Assembly (NCBI GenBank): GCA_947307415.1
Contig: CAMZJA010000001.1
Location: forward strand, 1-64,000
Origin: an uncultured Bacteroidales bacterium
GTDB lineage: Bacteria > Bacteroidota > Bacteroidia > Bacteroidales > F082
Direction: 5' to 3'
Length of the DNA stretch: 64,000 bases
Shown: positions 16,256 through 25,129 of the stretch, one piece after another
How positions within the stretch are numbered: the first letter of the stretch is position 1
Layout of the letters: every line of letters starts with the position of its first letter
Made by a program: the position numbers and the translations under genes
Notes under the pieces: model-generated
The model's database searches: none
The model's input: only the letters and a program-made list of their open reading frames with translations
What the model was told of the DNA's origin: nothing

Positions 16256-19234
16256 ATGTCTAAATTACGTGATATGAAAAAAAGATTTTTACCGTTAAGT
16301 ATGCTTTTGATAACCATAGTGTTAGCTCAAGCAAGTTTCGTGGCTAACGCTGCCGGAATCCAAGGAAAGTACACTCCAAGGTCTGGTTCAAAAGCTACAA
16401 TTTCTTCATTTATGAAGAGCATTCGCGCAAATCAAGAGACCGGTTTGATTGATCCAGCATTGATGATTGCTGCTCAAAAAGCCGCTCAAACGACAACAAA
16501 AGACGGCGAATTGGATTGGACATATGCAGGTCCGGACAATTACGGCGGAATGACAAGAGCCCTCATTTACAACAACGACGGCACTGTTTTGATTGGAACC
16601 ATCGGTGGTGAGATCTACAAGACAGTAAATGGTGGTGTCACATTCGGCAAAATAGGAAGCATCGATGCACCTATCAGCTGCATGGTGAAGGCTTCAAACG
16701 GTGAAGTTTTCATCGGAACAGGTGAAGGCCGCGACGCTCAATATCTCAATGGTCTTTCAACAATGGGCTATGAGTACAGTTTCTTAGGCAAAGGCGTTTA
16801 CAAGATGTCTGCAGACGGTGATGTCATCGAGCATCTCAGCGCAACAACTGGTAACGATTGGGCATTTGTCAATGAAATGACTATTGCCAACGACAAGATT
16901 TACGCCGCAACAGCTACAGGTGTCATGGTCAGTGAGGACAATGGCGCATCATGGACAAAGGTCTTGTCAGGTATATTCAGAAGCATCAAGTCAAACAACG
17001 AGGGTGACATTCTCGCAGCCGACACAGCTGACGTGTTCATGTCGATCGACGGTGGCGCTTTCCAGCAGATCACAGGCTCAAAGCTTCCTTCAAACGAATA
17101 TCCAAAAGTTATCGCCTTGTCACCATCAGATGAAGACTACATGTATGTAGCATATTACAGATACATCTCTTCCAGCAAAGTATATGCTATCGGTGATATC
17201 TATTACACAGAAAATAATGGTACAAGCTGGAAACTCGCATTAGCAGGAAACACTCTCTATCAGATTTTTGGAACAAATGATAATCCGGACAACTTCAACG
17301 GATTCATGACAGTTTGCCCAAACAACAAGAGAAAGCTCCTCATGGGTTCTGACGACCTCTGGGTTGTTGAAAACATCACAAACGACACAGCAATCAACAG
17401 CTACAGACCACAGCAGATTTCAGAAAGCTTCACAAGCGAATACGCAGCTGTTGCTTGGAACCGTTACTATTATCTCCATGAAGGTTTACAGAACATCGTT
17501 TTCAACCCTAAGAACGCAAACGTATTCTTCGTTGGAACAAACGGTGGTGTTTACAAAGGCTTATATTCAGCAGGTCTTTATTCATACACCAGCAGCAACC
17601 GTTACTTCTTGACAGACGACGAGCACACATCAGTGACACGTATGATGAACGTTGGTGTCGGTGGAACATCAATGGTTCTTGGCGGCTGCCTCGATCACGG
17701 TACTATTTTGATGGAAGGTTTTGACACCCTTAACAATGTCACAACCGGCAATGTTGCATTCCCACACATCACAAACAACGGTTATGCATCATCATATTTC
17801 TCAAAAGAATATGCTGGCGGAACATGCGCAATCTCAACAATCAACCCATATGTGTTCTTCGTATCTACAACAGGTGCTCTTTCAACACCTATTTATAGAA
17901 CAGAGACATTGGGTGAAGACTATAACGAACAGTTTGAAGGTGGCGGTGACAATCCGGTTATCGTCAACTCAAACGCTTTCAAGACTCCATTCGCATTCTA
18001 TGAGAACTACAATGATGTCAACAACCCTGTAGACACAATCTATGCACCTGTCAGAACTTATAAATACAAAGGTGAAACAGTTTATGCATACAGTCTCCAG
18101 TGCGGTTATCCTGTTGACCACGAAATCACAGAGGAACCGGAGCATAACGCAGCTCACATGGATTCATTAGGCAACTACAGATGGATTCCTGGTGACACTA
18201 TCTGGAACATCCACGATCCACTCAGCACATTGTTTGTTTGCGGTATAGAAAATGCTATTTATATGACAAGAGACGCTCTCTTGTTCAACAAACACACCGA
18301 CTGGTTGCTGATCAGCGAAATCAGTGGCATCCCTTCAGCAGTAGCTATCAGCGGTGACGGTGACATGGCATTGGTTGGCACACTTGAGGGTTCACTCTAC
18401 AAAGTGACGGGTCTCTCACACGCTTACACAGCAGCACAGGCAAGTGTCGACTCAGCAGCATGCGTGGTTACCTGCGATTCAATCAGAAACTTCAACGGTC
18501 AGGCTATCACAAGCATTTCTATCAACCCAGCCAACAACAAGGTTATCCTCACATTAGGTAACTATGGCAATACTGACTATGTCTTCACTTCAGACAACGG
18601 CACATCATTCACAGCAGCAACAGGTGTCCCGGCAGGTCCTGTCTACTCAAGCTTGATTGAAAAGACCTCGGGCATGTACATGATCGGTACAGAATTCGGT
18701 CTCTACACATCAACAAACGGCACATCATGGACCAAGTCAGACGCTGTCAACTGCCCAGTGATGGAAATCAAACAGGCTACAGTTGCTAACCATCCAGAGA
18801 AGGTTGACGTTCTCTACGACGAGATGGGCAAGCCTACATACGTACATTGGATTGGTGTTTATAATGAAGGTACAATCTACGCCGCAACATACGGTGAAGG
18901 TATCATCAAATGCGACGCATACGCTGTTGCAGTCGCTCCAGCACCGACAGCAGAGGACGACAACACCACAGCAGTCGACGCAGAAGAGATGAACATCTAT
19001 CCTAACCCAGTTAGAGACTATGCTCTGTTCAACATCCAGCTCAACGGCAACACAGCAGTAAGCTATGTGATTTACGATCTCACAGGTCGCATGGTGAGCA
19101 ACGGCGAACTTGGAACATTTGCCAAGGGCACACACACCATGAAGATCAACACAGCTGATTTGGCAAGCGGTTCATACGTCATCCGCTTACAGGCTGGTGA
19201 GAAGACAGAAACAGCTAAATTCTTAGTATACTAA
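16256..19234 (+). CDS. Secreted beta-propeller protein with T9SS sorting domain
   Basis: A 992-residue secreted protein. A signal peptide lies after residue 7 (KKRFLPLSMLLITIVLAQAS). The body (about 70-880) has repeated propeller blades of BNR/Vps10 type, with recurring NGGVTFGKIG, DNGASWTKV, NNGTSWKLA and TNGTSWTKSD motifs (Asp/Asn-box). The last about 75 residues are a type A T9SS sorting domain (MNIYPNPVRDYALFNIQ ... GSYVIRLQAGEKTETAKFLVY), cleaved as the protein crosses the outer membrane. Start is ATG 16256 or 16274; the latter gives the more typical signal peptide. No neighbour gene shares its strand closely and a strong terminator follows. Ligand or substrate unknown. Confidence 0.9.
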   Translation: MSKLRDMKKRFLPLSMLLITIVLAQASFVANAAGIQGKYTPRSGSKATISSFMKSIRANQETGLIDPALMIAAQKAAQTTTKDGELDWTYAGPDNYGGMTRALIYNNDGTVLIGTIGGEIYKTVNGGVTFGKIGSIDAPISCMVKASNGEVFIGTGEGRDAQYLNGLSTMGYEYSFLGKGVYKMSADGDVIEHLSATTGNDWAFVNEMTIANDKIYAATATGVMVSEDNGASWTKVLSGIFRSIKSNNEGDILAADTADVFMSIDGGAFQQITGSKLPSNEYPKVIALSPSDEDYMYVAYYRYISSSKVYAIGDIYYTENNGTSWKLALAGNTLYQIFGTNDNPDNFNGFMTVCPNNKRKLLMGSDDLWVVENITNDTAINSYRPQQISESFTSEYAAVAWNRYYYLHEGLQNIVFNPKNANVFFVGTNGGVYKGLYSAGLYSYTSSNRYFLTDDEHTSVTRMMNVGVGGTSMVLGGCLDHGTILMEGFDTLNNVTTGNVAFPHITNNGYASSYFSKEYAGGTCAISTINPYVFFVSTTGALSTPIYRTETLGEDYNEQFEGGGDNPVIVNSNAFKTPFAFYENYNDVNNPVDTIYAPVRTYKYKGETVYAYSLQCGYPVDHEITEEPEHNAAHMDSLGNYRWIPGDTIWNIHDPLSTLFVCGIENAIYMTRDALLFNKHTDWLLISEISGIPSAVAISGDGDMALVGTLEGSLYKVTGLSHAYTAAQASVDSAACVVTCDSIRNFNGQAITSISINPANNKVILTLGNYGNTDYVFTSDNGTSFTAATGVPAGPVYSSLIEKTSGMYMIGTEFGLYTSTNGTSWTKSDAVNCPVMEIKQATVANHPEKVDVLYDEMGKPTYVHWIGVYNEGTIYAATYGEGIIKCDAYAVAVAPAPTAEDDNTTAVDAEEMNIYPNPVRDYALFNIQLNGNTAVSYVIYDLTGRMVSNGELGTFAKGTHTMKINTADLASGSYVIRLQAGEKTETAKFLVY

Positions 19235-19251
19235 TTAACGGTAAAGACAAA

Positions 19252-19286
19252 AAGCGAGGCATCCGATGGATGCCTCGCTTTTTTTA
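19252..19286 (+). terminator. Strong intrinsic terminator
   Basis: A 13-bp perfect stem (19252-19264 with 19268-19280, containing GCGAGGCATCC) with a 3-nt loop is followed by five more T residues. It ends the T9SS propeller gene; A residues on the left side could also let it serve the minus strand. Confidence 0.92.
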
Positions 19287-19307
19287 ATGTTTATTTTAAA
19301 AAAAAAA

Positions 19308-19436
19308 TTAATAAACACTTTCTCTCTGATACTGCTTATATTCTCCGTATGCCGGACATTGTGAAGTCTGACGACATGCAGTAAATAGTACACCTAACGT
19401 AAACGCTACCGCCAATAACATTGCTATTTTCTTCAT
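19308..19436 (-). CDS. Small 42-residue lipoprotein
   Basis: A 42-residue predicted lipoprotein: KK-positive N terminus, hydrophobic core, lipobox LFTAC with lipid Cys at residue 21, and a mature part of only 22 residues (CRQTSQCPAYGEYKQYQRES plus VY). One further Cys lies in a CPAYG motif. A longer ORF upstream in frame exists, but its leading part runs across ung and has no signal. It faces the T9SS gene terminator and is divergent from ung. Function unknown; it might be a small outer-membrane accessory lipoprotein. Confidence 0.7.
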   Translation of the reverse strand: MKKIAMLLAVAFTLGVLFTACRQTSQCPAYGEYKQYQRESVY

Positions 19437-19459
19437 ATTTTCCCTATTAAAAGTTTCAA

Positions 19460-19491
19460 TTTGCAAAGTAACGATTTTTTTTTTAATTTTG
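19460..19491 (+). promoter_or_regulatory. ung-rdgB promoter
   Basis: TTTG (19460-19463), a 20-nt spacer and TAATTTTG (19484-19491) form a complete Bacteroidota-type promoter 48 nt before the ung ATG. Confidence 0.75.
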
Positions 19492-19539
19492 TACACTTTT
19501 TTATTATAATTTTTTTCAACATAGTATAATTTTATCAAC

Positions 19540-20226
19540 ATGGTTGAAATCAGGAAACCAAATATAGAAAAAGGATGGTATGAAGCTCTTAAGCAGGAGT
19601 TTGAATCGTCGTATTTTGCAGGCATTAAGTCGTTTCTCATAGAGGAAAAACGGCAATATGTGGTGTATCCGCCGTCACCGTTGATATTTAACGCATTCAA
19701 CCGCACGCCATTCGACAAGGTAAAGGTCGTGATTTTGGGTCAGGATCCGTATCACAACATCGGGCAGGCTCACGGCTTGGCGTTTTCCGTTCCTGACGGC
19801 ATACAGCCACCGCCAAGCTTACAGAATATATTCAAAGAGTTGCACACCGACATCGGGATGCCTATCCCTAGTAACGGAAATCTTGAGAAGTGGGCCGATG
19901 AAGGAGTTTTATTACTCAACGCATCACTAACGGTAAGGGCGAACATGGCGGCATCGCACGCTAAGATAGGCTGGCAGCAGTTTACCGACGCGGCGATACG
20001 GGCTCTTTCAGAGAAGAAGGAGCATCTGGTGTTTCTTTTGTGGGGCAACTACGCCATCGCAAAGGAAGGTCTCATCGACCACAGCAAGCATCTGATATTG
20101 AAAACCGTGCACCCTTCCCCACTCTCGGCAAGCCGCGGATTCTTCGGATGCCATCATTTTTCACAAACAAATCAATACCTTATTAATAATAATATAGCAC
20201 CAATAAAATGGGACGTGATAAACTAG
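19540..20226 (+). CDS. ung: Uracil-DNA glycosylase
   Basis: Family 1 uracil-DNA glycosylase, 228 residues, which removes uracil from DNA to start base excision repair. The catalytic water-activating loop GQDPYHN is at about 67-73 (Asp69), and the minor-groove His loop [14 protein letters not shown] is at about 190. [10 protein letters not shown] (about 124) is the uracil-binding strand. It overlaps rdgB by 19 nt, pairing two enzymes that deal with damaged bases or nucleotides. Confidence 0.97.
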   Translation: MVEIRKPNIEKGWYEALKQEFESSYFAGIKSFLIEEKRQYVVYPPSPLIFNAFNRTPFDKVKVVILGQDPYHNIGQAHGLAFSVPDGIQPPPSLQNIFKELHTDIGMPIPSNGNLEKWADEGVLLLNASLTVRANMAASHAKIGWQQFTDAAIRALSEKKEHLVFLLWGNYAIAKEGLIDHSKHLILKTVHPSPLSASRGFFGCHHFSQTNQYLINNNIAPIKWDVIN

Positions 20227-20792
20227 TATTTGCTACGCATAATAAAAATAAATTAGCGGAGATTAGGAATATTTTGAAAAATTACGATGTCGTGGGATTG
20301 CGTGACATCGGGTGTGAGACGGATATTGTGGAAGATGCCGATGATTTGCAGGGAAACGCGAAGATCAAGGCGAATTTCGTGACCAACAATTATCATTTGA
20401 ATTGTTTTGCCGACGACACAGGGTTGGAAGTAGAGGCGTTGAACGGTGCTCCAGGAGTATATTCCGCACGATATGCAGGCGAAGGATGTTCGTATCACGA
20501 CAATGTGGTGAAACTTTTGGATACTATGAAAGGCATCACCAACAGAAAAGCACGTTTCAGAACAGTCATAGCATTGAATCTCAATGGAAAACAGTATTTT
20601 TTTGAAGGTATTGTCAACGGTAAGATCCTTGAGGAGGAACACGGCGAAGGCGGTTTCGGTTACGACCCTATCTTCCAGCCTGACGGATATGATGAAACAT
20701 TCGCGGAGATGTCAATGGAAGTGAAAAACAAGATATCGCACAGAGGCAGAGCAGTGCAAAAACTTGTAGAGTTTTTGCAGTTAATCAGTTGA
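20208..20792 (+). CDS. rdgB: XTP/dITP pyrophosphatase (RdgB/HAM1)
   Basis: Ham1-family pyrophosphatase, 194 residues, which hydrolyses dITP, XTP and dXTP to monophosphates so that deaminated purines are not incorporated. The N-terminal [18 protein letters not shown] is the family signature with the phosphate-binding THNxx[23 protein letters not shown] (split, about 66-87) holds the catalytic Asp, and [12 protein letters not shown] (about 149) binds the base. The first 19 nt overlap ung, giving translational coupling. Confidence 0.96.
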   Translation: MGRDKLVFATHNKNKLAEIRNILKNYDVVGLRDIGCETDIVEDADDLQGNAKIKANFVTNNYHLNCFADDTGLEVEALNGAPGVYSARYAGEGCSYHDNVVKLLDTMKGITNRKARFRTVIALNLNGKQYFFEGIVNGKILEEEHGEGGFGYDPIFQPDGYDETFAEMSMEVKNKISHRGRAVQKLVEFLQLIS

Positions 20793-20806
20793 TTAACTAA
20801 AAAAAT

Positions 20807-20837
20807 TTTCTAATGAAAAAAATTTTTAGTATTTTTG
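20807..20837 (+). promoter_or_regulatory. Promoter of T9SS Ig/PKD protein
   Basis: A full -7 box TATTTTTG (20830-20837) with an imperfect -33 (TTTC, 20807-20810, 19-nt spacer) lies 30 nt before the start of the following gene. Confidence 0.55.
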
Positions 20838-20867
20838 CAGGTTAATTAATCATTTTAGACTGCGAAA

Positions 20868-23636
20868 ATGAAAAAACTCGTTTTTGTCATAATTCTTATT
20901 TTTACGATATTATTTGCTGAAGCCCAGCAAAATAATGGAGTTTACTCTTTTGACAAAACGCGCAACACTGTTGAATTAGATATCACCAAGATATTTCACA
21001 TAGAGCGTAGAATCCACATTCTCTATACTTTGAGCCAAGATGACCGTTTCAGCGTCGCCGCAATTGGCGAAGACGGCATTTTTGCCATCAATACAAGTGA
21101 AAACAAGACAAAAACTGATCTTTTAAAAGTTTTTACTGAATTTTTCGAAGAAGAAGAGGCTGTTTACAACAGTATGACGAAAGAAGAGTTGGGATATGCT
21201 TATCTTGAATGGAAAGCGCAACTGCCGGAGAATTTTGTGGCTTCAATTATGATGGATTATTATGTGAATAACCGTCAGAATAACCTGTGTGCCCATGCCG
21301 ACCCATTCTGCACCGACAACGGATTATATATGTTTCCGGCAGGAACAAACGCCGGCAGTGGAGAAACAGGTCCTAATTACAACTGTTTACATTCCACTCC
21401 AAATCCTGCATGGTATTATATGAGAATAGACAACCCCGGAGGCATCAGCATATACATGTATAGTGAGCCAAGTGAAGACATAGACTTCTGTGCGTGGGGT
21501 CCTTTCGACGATCCTGTGGCATCTTGCCCCAATGGATTAACAAGCGACAAAGTGGTGAGTTGCAGCTATTCTTCAAGCGCCACCGAAACATGTGCAATCC
21601 CTGGCAGTGCACAAACTGGAGAGTATTATATTCTGGTCATCACCAACTACTCGAATCATGAGTGTAACATCAACTTCAGTAAAGTTGGAGGAAACGGCAC
21701 AACCGACTGCTCCATCATGCCTCCTATGGTATGGTATGAAAATGCATGTTATGGCAGCAACTTGACGCTTCACGCTCAGGAAGTTAACAACGCCACATAT
21801 TCATGGACGGGTCCGAATGGATTCACATCGACAGAGATGGAGCCGACCATCAACAACATAACATTCAATAACTCAGGCACTTACGAATGCAGCATCACTG
21901 TCGGAACACAGACCAGTGACCCTATGAGCATTGATGTTAACGTGATTCCGAATCTCAATCTCACGATAGACAGTCCAAGCACCGTCAGTGTTGGCGTTAA
22001 CACCATGTTCACCGGCAATGTAACCACTTCCCCATCAGGACACGACAATGCCATCGTAGAATGGGACAGAACTTGGAATTTTGGCGACGGGACAGGCACT
22101 GAGACAGGACAAACGGTAACGCACACCTTCAACGCGATGGGAACATATACCGTGACTCATACAGTAATAGCAAGAAATGACGCCGGAGAATCATGCCAAG
22201 TTACAGAGACGAAGCAGATAACCGTAGATCAAGTCAGCGCATACATCACTGCCAATGACTACTTGCTTTGCGAAGGAGAAAGCACGACATTAATGGTGAA
22301 TCTGCCTAATGGTGCCGGTTCTTTCACTTATTCATGGCAGCCGTCGAACATGATCGAAGGCTCGAACACGCTGCAGGAAGTGACGACAAAACCTTTGACA
22401 CAAACGACAGCGTTCACCTGCACATTAACCGATGCATATGGTAACTCATTCACAACGCCGCAGACTGCCATCATGGTAAAACAGTATCCTGTGACCAATC
22501 TATCGGTGGTGAACCCCATCTTAATTAATAATGTTTCAACTACAATATTGGGAAGCACGGTAACATTGTTGGCCAACGCATATCAGGGCGCAGATTACAC
22601 CTGGGAGCCAGCCAGTATGATTTACAACATCATCGAGCCTTGGAAAGTTGTAGTAAAACCTGAACAAATCGGTGAAACGACATTCCATGTCACTATTGAT
22701 GACAGCGGATGTGTGTCGGAAGAAGACATTGTAATAAAAGCTTTGCCTCCTGTTTCGAATACAAGCATCACGGCATCAGAAGATGTTGTGTGTGAGGACG
22801 CGATAATAACTTTATCAGCAACTTCTGAAGGCGGCTGTGGAGAATACACTTATTATTGGGAGCCAAGCGAATGGATCGACGGCAGCAACACCATGCAAAC
22901 AGTCACCACCAAAGCGTTGAAAAACGACATCACATTCACCTGCACCGCGACCGACAAGCTTATTCCTAACAGCACCAACAGCTCTGACTCGGGCAGCAAG
23001 CAAATAGACATACATAACAAACCATCAGTCGACAGTCAATTAATAGGCTTAAGCAATGTGATCCCCGGTATTGGATACATGCCTTATGTTTATGAATATA
23101 GCATAAATGAAGAAAGTTTATCGGGTTACGACATTGAAAACGCCGAATTTACTTGGGAAATTTACAGTTATTACGACACTCCGAACCATATTCCCGGCAC
23201 AACATACGAGTCGTCGTGGGCGGTTTATCCCGACGAAAACAACCCAAAGAAAGCCTATGTATATGTCGACAATTACGGCAACTCATTGTTAATATGCACA
23301 ATAACAAGCATTTGTGGCTCGGCACAAACAAAGAAATTCATATACACCGACGGTTATGAGATTGGCATGTCGGTAGACGAAAACAATTATGATAATTTGA
23401 TCAACATCTTCCCGAATCCTTCGAACGGAGATATTTACATTGACTACGAAGGCATCGCTTCACCATTGACTATCAGTATCTTAAGCTATAACGGCATATT
23501 GATCGACCAATTTAAAGCTGATAGTGAAAGCAAGGTCATGCGTTATTCCATGAACGGTGTAGCCAACGGATTGTATTTCATCAAGATTTCAGGAAACGAT
23601 TTCGTCGTCACTAAGAAGTTCGTGCTCAGCAAATAA
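20868..23636 (+). CDS. Secreted Ig/PKD-domain protein with T9SS sorting domain
   Basis: A 922-residue secreted protein: signal peptide (about 1-19, ending FAEAQ), an N-terminal domain (about 25-140), a Cys-containing beta domain (about 140-285), then Ig-like and PKD domains (about 290-700; EWDRTWNFGDGTGTETGQ with TVTHTFNAMGTYTVTHTV is a clear PKD unit; YSWQPSNMIEG and YYWEPSEWIDGS recur). The C terminus (about 845-922, NIFPNPSNGDIYIDYEG ... GLYFIKISGNDFVVTKKFVL) is a type A T9SS sorting domain. It probably acts at the cell surface. Its stop codon lies 2 bp from the convergent gene's stop. Confidence 0.88.
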   Translation: MKKLVFVIILIFTILFAEAQQNNGVYSFDKTRNTVELDITKIFHIERRIHILYTLSQDDRFSVAAIGEDGIFAINTSENKTKTDLLKVFTEFFEEEEAVYNSMTKEELGYAYLEWKAQLPENFVASIMMDYYVNNRQNNLCAHADPFCTDNGLYMFPAGTNAGSGETGPNYNCLHSTPNPAWYYMRIDNPGGISIYMYSEPSEDIDFCAWGPFDDPVASCPNGLTSDKVVSCSYSSSATETCAIPGSAQTGEYYILVITNYSNHECNINFSKVGGNGTTDCSIMPPMVWYENACYGSNLTLHAQEVNNATYSWTGPNGFTSTEMEPTINNITFNNSGTYECSITVGTQTSDPMSIDVNVIPNLNLTIDSPSTVSVGVNTMFTGNVTTSPSGHDNAIVEWDRTWNFGDGTGTETGQTVTHTFNAMGTYTVTHTVIARNDAGESCQVTETKQITVDQVSAYITANDYLLCEGESTTLMVNLPNGAGSFTYSWQPSNMIEGSNTLQEVTTKPLTQTTAFTCTLTDAYGNSFTTPQTAIMVKQYPVTNLSVVNPILINNVSTTILGSTVTLLANAYQGADYTWEPASMIYNIIEPWKVVVKPEQIGETTFHVTIDDSGCVSEEDIVIKALPPVSNTSITASEDVVCEDAIITLSATSEGGCGEYTYYWEPSEWIDGSNTMQTVTTKALKNDITFTCTATDKLIPNSTNSSDSGSKQIDIHNKPSVDSQLIGLSNVIPGIGYMPYVYEYSINEESLSGYDIENAEFTWEIYSYYDTPNHIPGTTYESSWAVYPDENNPKKAYVYVDNYGNSLLICTITSICGSAQTKKFIYTDGYEIGMSVDENNYDNLINIFPNPSNGDIYIDYEGIASPLTISILSYNGILIDQFKADSESKVMRYSMNGVANGLYFIKISGNDFVVTKKFVLSK

Positions 23637-23638
23637 TT

Positions 23639-24430
23639 TTATCTCCAGCCCCTGCACGCATCGTAAGTTCTGTTGAATTTCAATGGGATTCCGACGCTCA
23701 GCATAAATTCCAGGCCTCTGTTAAGACGTCCTTCGTCATCGATATTATATGTAATTTTGTCGGCATAATTCGACTCGGTGGCTCCATTGGTATTCAAGAA
23801 ACCCAGATTATAAGCTCCATCGAGCTTAAATGTCATTGTAAATGAGCGTAAACGCAGGTTATATCTGAAGCCGGCGCCCAAAGCGAAACAAACGTCATAT
23901 GAACTTAAGGCATCAGACTTCGACACATCGACGGTTGTGTTATAATCAGAATAATCAGGGAAAGATTTTGAGAACTTACCAGCGTAACACAAAGCAAAAT
24001 CGGGAGCCACGAAGATATAAGGAGTTAATTTTTTCGCGTCAAAGAAATAATATGTAAGAGGTATTCTGACATCAAAATATTGTGCGCTTATCTCATCAAT
24101 CTCCTTGACTTCGCCTCTAAGATCAAAAGATTTCCTGAAACCTCGGTTAATCATCATAAAATCAACACCCACCGACAAGCCATTGACTAATTTCATTGGG
24201 AATTCAACAAAAAAGCCAAAAGCAGGTTTAAGCACCATATCATTTGGCAATTTATTATATTCTTCATAGGCGAAATCCATATGATAGCTTGTCAGACCGG
24301 CTTTGATTCCGACTATCGGGACAATACTTTTATCGCGATTATTCGTAGCATTTCCGAAACTAAAATCATGTTGTGCCACCAAATTGAAGCTTAACGCAAT
24401 AAAAAACAATATTGATATTAGTTTCTTCAT
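23639..24430 (-). CDS. Outer-membrane beta-barrel protein
   Basis: A 263-residue protein with a signal peptide (about 1-19, ending NLVAQ) and alternating amphipathic strands through the rest, for example VGIKAGLTSYHMDFAY, LSVGVDFMMINRGFRKSFD, LGAGFRYNLRLRSFTMTFKL and FMLSVGIPLKFNR. This is the outer-membrane beta-barrel (PorT-like) fold common in Bacteroidota. The end is basic (RGWR) rather than aromatic. It is last in the alaS, lipoprotein, barrel cluster, 9 bp after the lipoprotein. Function unknown; PorT itself serves T9SS, but that identity is not established here. Confidence 0.7.
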   Translation of the reverse strand: MKKLISILFFIALSFNLVAQHDFSFGNATNNRDKSIVPIVGIKAGLTSYHMDFAYEEYNKLPNDMVLKPAFGFFVEFPMKLVNGLSVGVDFMMINRGFRKSFDLRGEVKEIDEISAQYFDVRIPLTYYFFDAKKLTPYIFVAPDFALCYAGKFSKSFPDYSDYNTTVDVSKSDALSSYDVCFALGAGFRYNLRLRSFTMTFKLDGAYNLGFLNTNGATESNYADKITYNIDDEGRLNRGLEFMLSVGIPLKFNRTYDACRGWR

Positions 24431-24439
24431 ACTATAAGA

Positions 24440-25126
24440 TTATTTTCTTCTTATCGCAAGGTCATTAACAGCATTTTCGTATCCGTAATTCTTCATTAAC
24501 CCTTGATATTCAGTCTTAAAGCTTCTTTTTTTAATAATGCTCCAAATCCTGATGTCGTGTATTCCGATAGAATCGACTGTGCCTTTAATAATATTACCTC
24601 TGTAATATTCGGCATTACCTGCATTTTCGGTATTTTCGTAACACAGCATAAATTCATTGTCATTCTCCGAATACACATTGCCATAGAGATAGGCGTTTTC
24701 ATCGTACCAATCCTTATACTCAAGATCGTCGTTATTTTTGAATGAAAACTTTATTTTCGCCATTCCATTCACCTGATCTTCAACAATGATATACATCGAT
24801 CTTTTACTCAGATTAGTATACGCCTGTTGAGGATATGGCACATATTGCTGTGTATACTGGTCGAAATACTCATATGTACCACTATAAGTAGGGTGAATCA
24901 ACTCGTATTCGCCAGTAAGATCGGGAGGGAAAAGTCCGTCTTTAAGCTCTTGGCTTATCTCGGATTCCGGGAAATAGCTTTGAGGATAAATGTCGTAATA
25001 CTGTTTCATGTCGCTCTCGTCGCCGACAAATGCGATGGTATCGTGGTTGTCTTTGCTACAGCTCCAAAGCAGCAAAAGCATCACTCCGAGAGCTGAGGCT
25101 AATATTTTAAGAGAGCGTTTCAACAT
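24440..25126 (-). CDS. Predicted lipoprotein
   Basis: A 228-residue lipoprotein with signal peptide and lipobox LLWSC (lipid Cys near residue 23), then SKDNHD. The mature part is rich in Tyr, Asp and Asn with beta-strand character; no known catalytic motif is visible. It starts 3 bp after the alaS stop and is followed by an outer-membrane barrel gene, so the two may work together at the outer membrane. Confidence 0.7.
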   Translation of the reverse strand: MLKRSLKILASALGVMLLLLWSCSKDNHDTIAFVGDESDMKQYYDIYPQSYFPESEISQELKDGLFPPDLTGEYELIHPTYSGTYEYFDQYTQQYVPYPQQAYTNLSKRSMYIIVEDQVNGMAKIKFSFKNNDDLEYKDWYDENAYLYGNVYSENDNEFMLCYENTENAGNAEYYRGNIIKGTVDSIGIHDIRIWSIIKKRSFKTEYQGLMKNYGYENAVNDLAIRRK

Positions 25127-25129
25127 TGT

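Noticed and set aside
18737..19135. Cysteine- and valine-rich 132-codon minus-strand frame
   Set aside because: Antisense to the T9SS propeller gene, which has clear domains; the Cys richness follows from ACA and GCA codons on the plus strand.
23639..24430. Naming the barrel protein PorT
   Set aside because: Fold and length fit, but so do many Bacteroidota barrels; no specific PorT motif could be confirmed.
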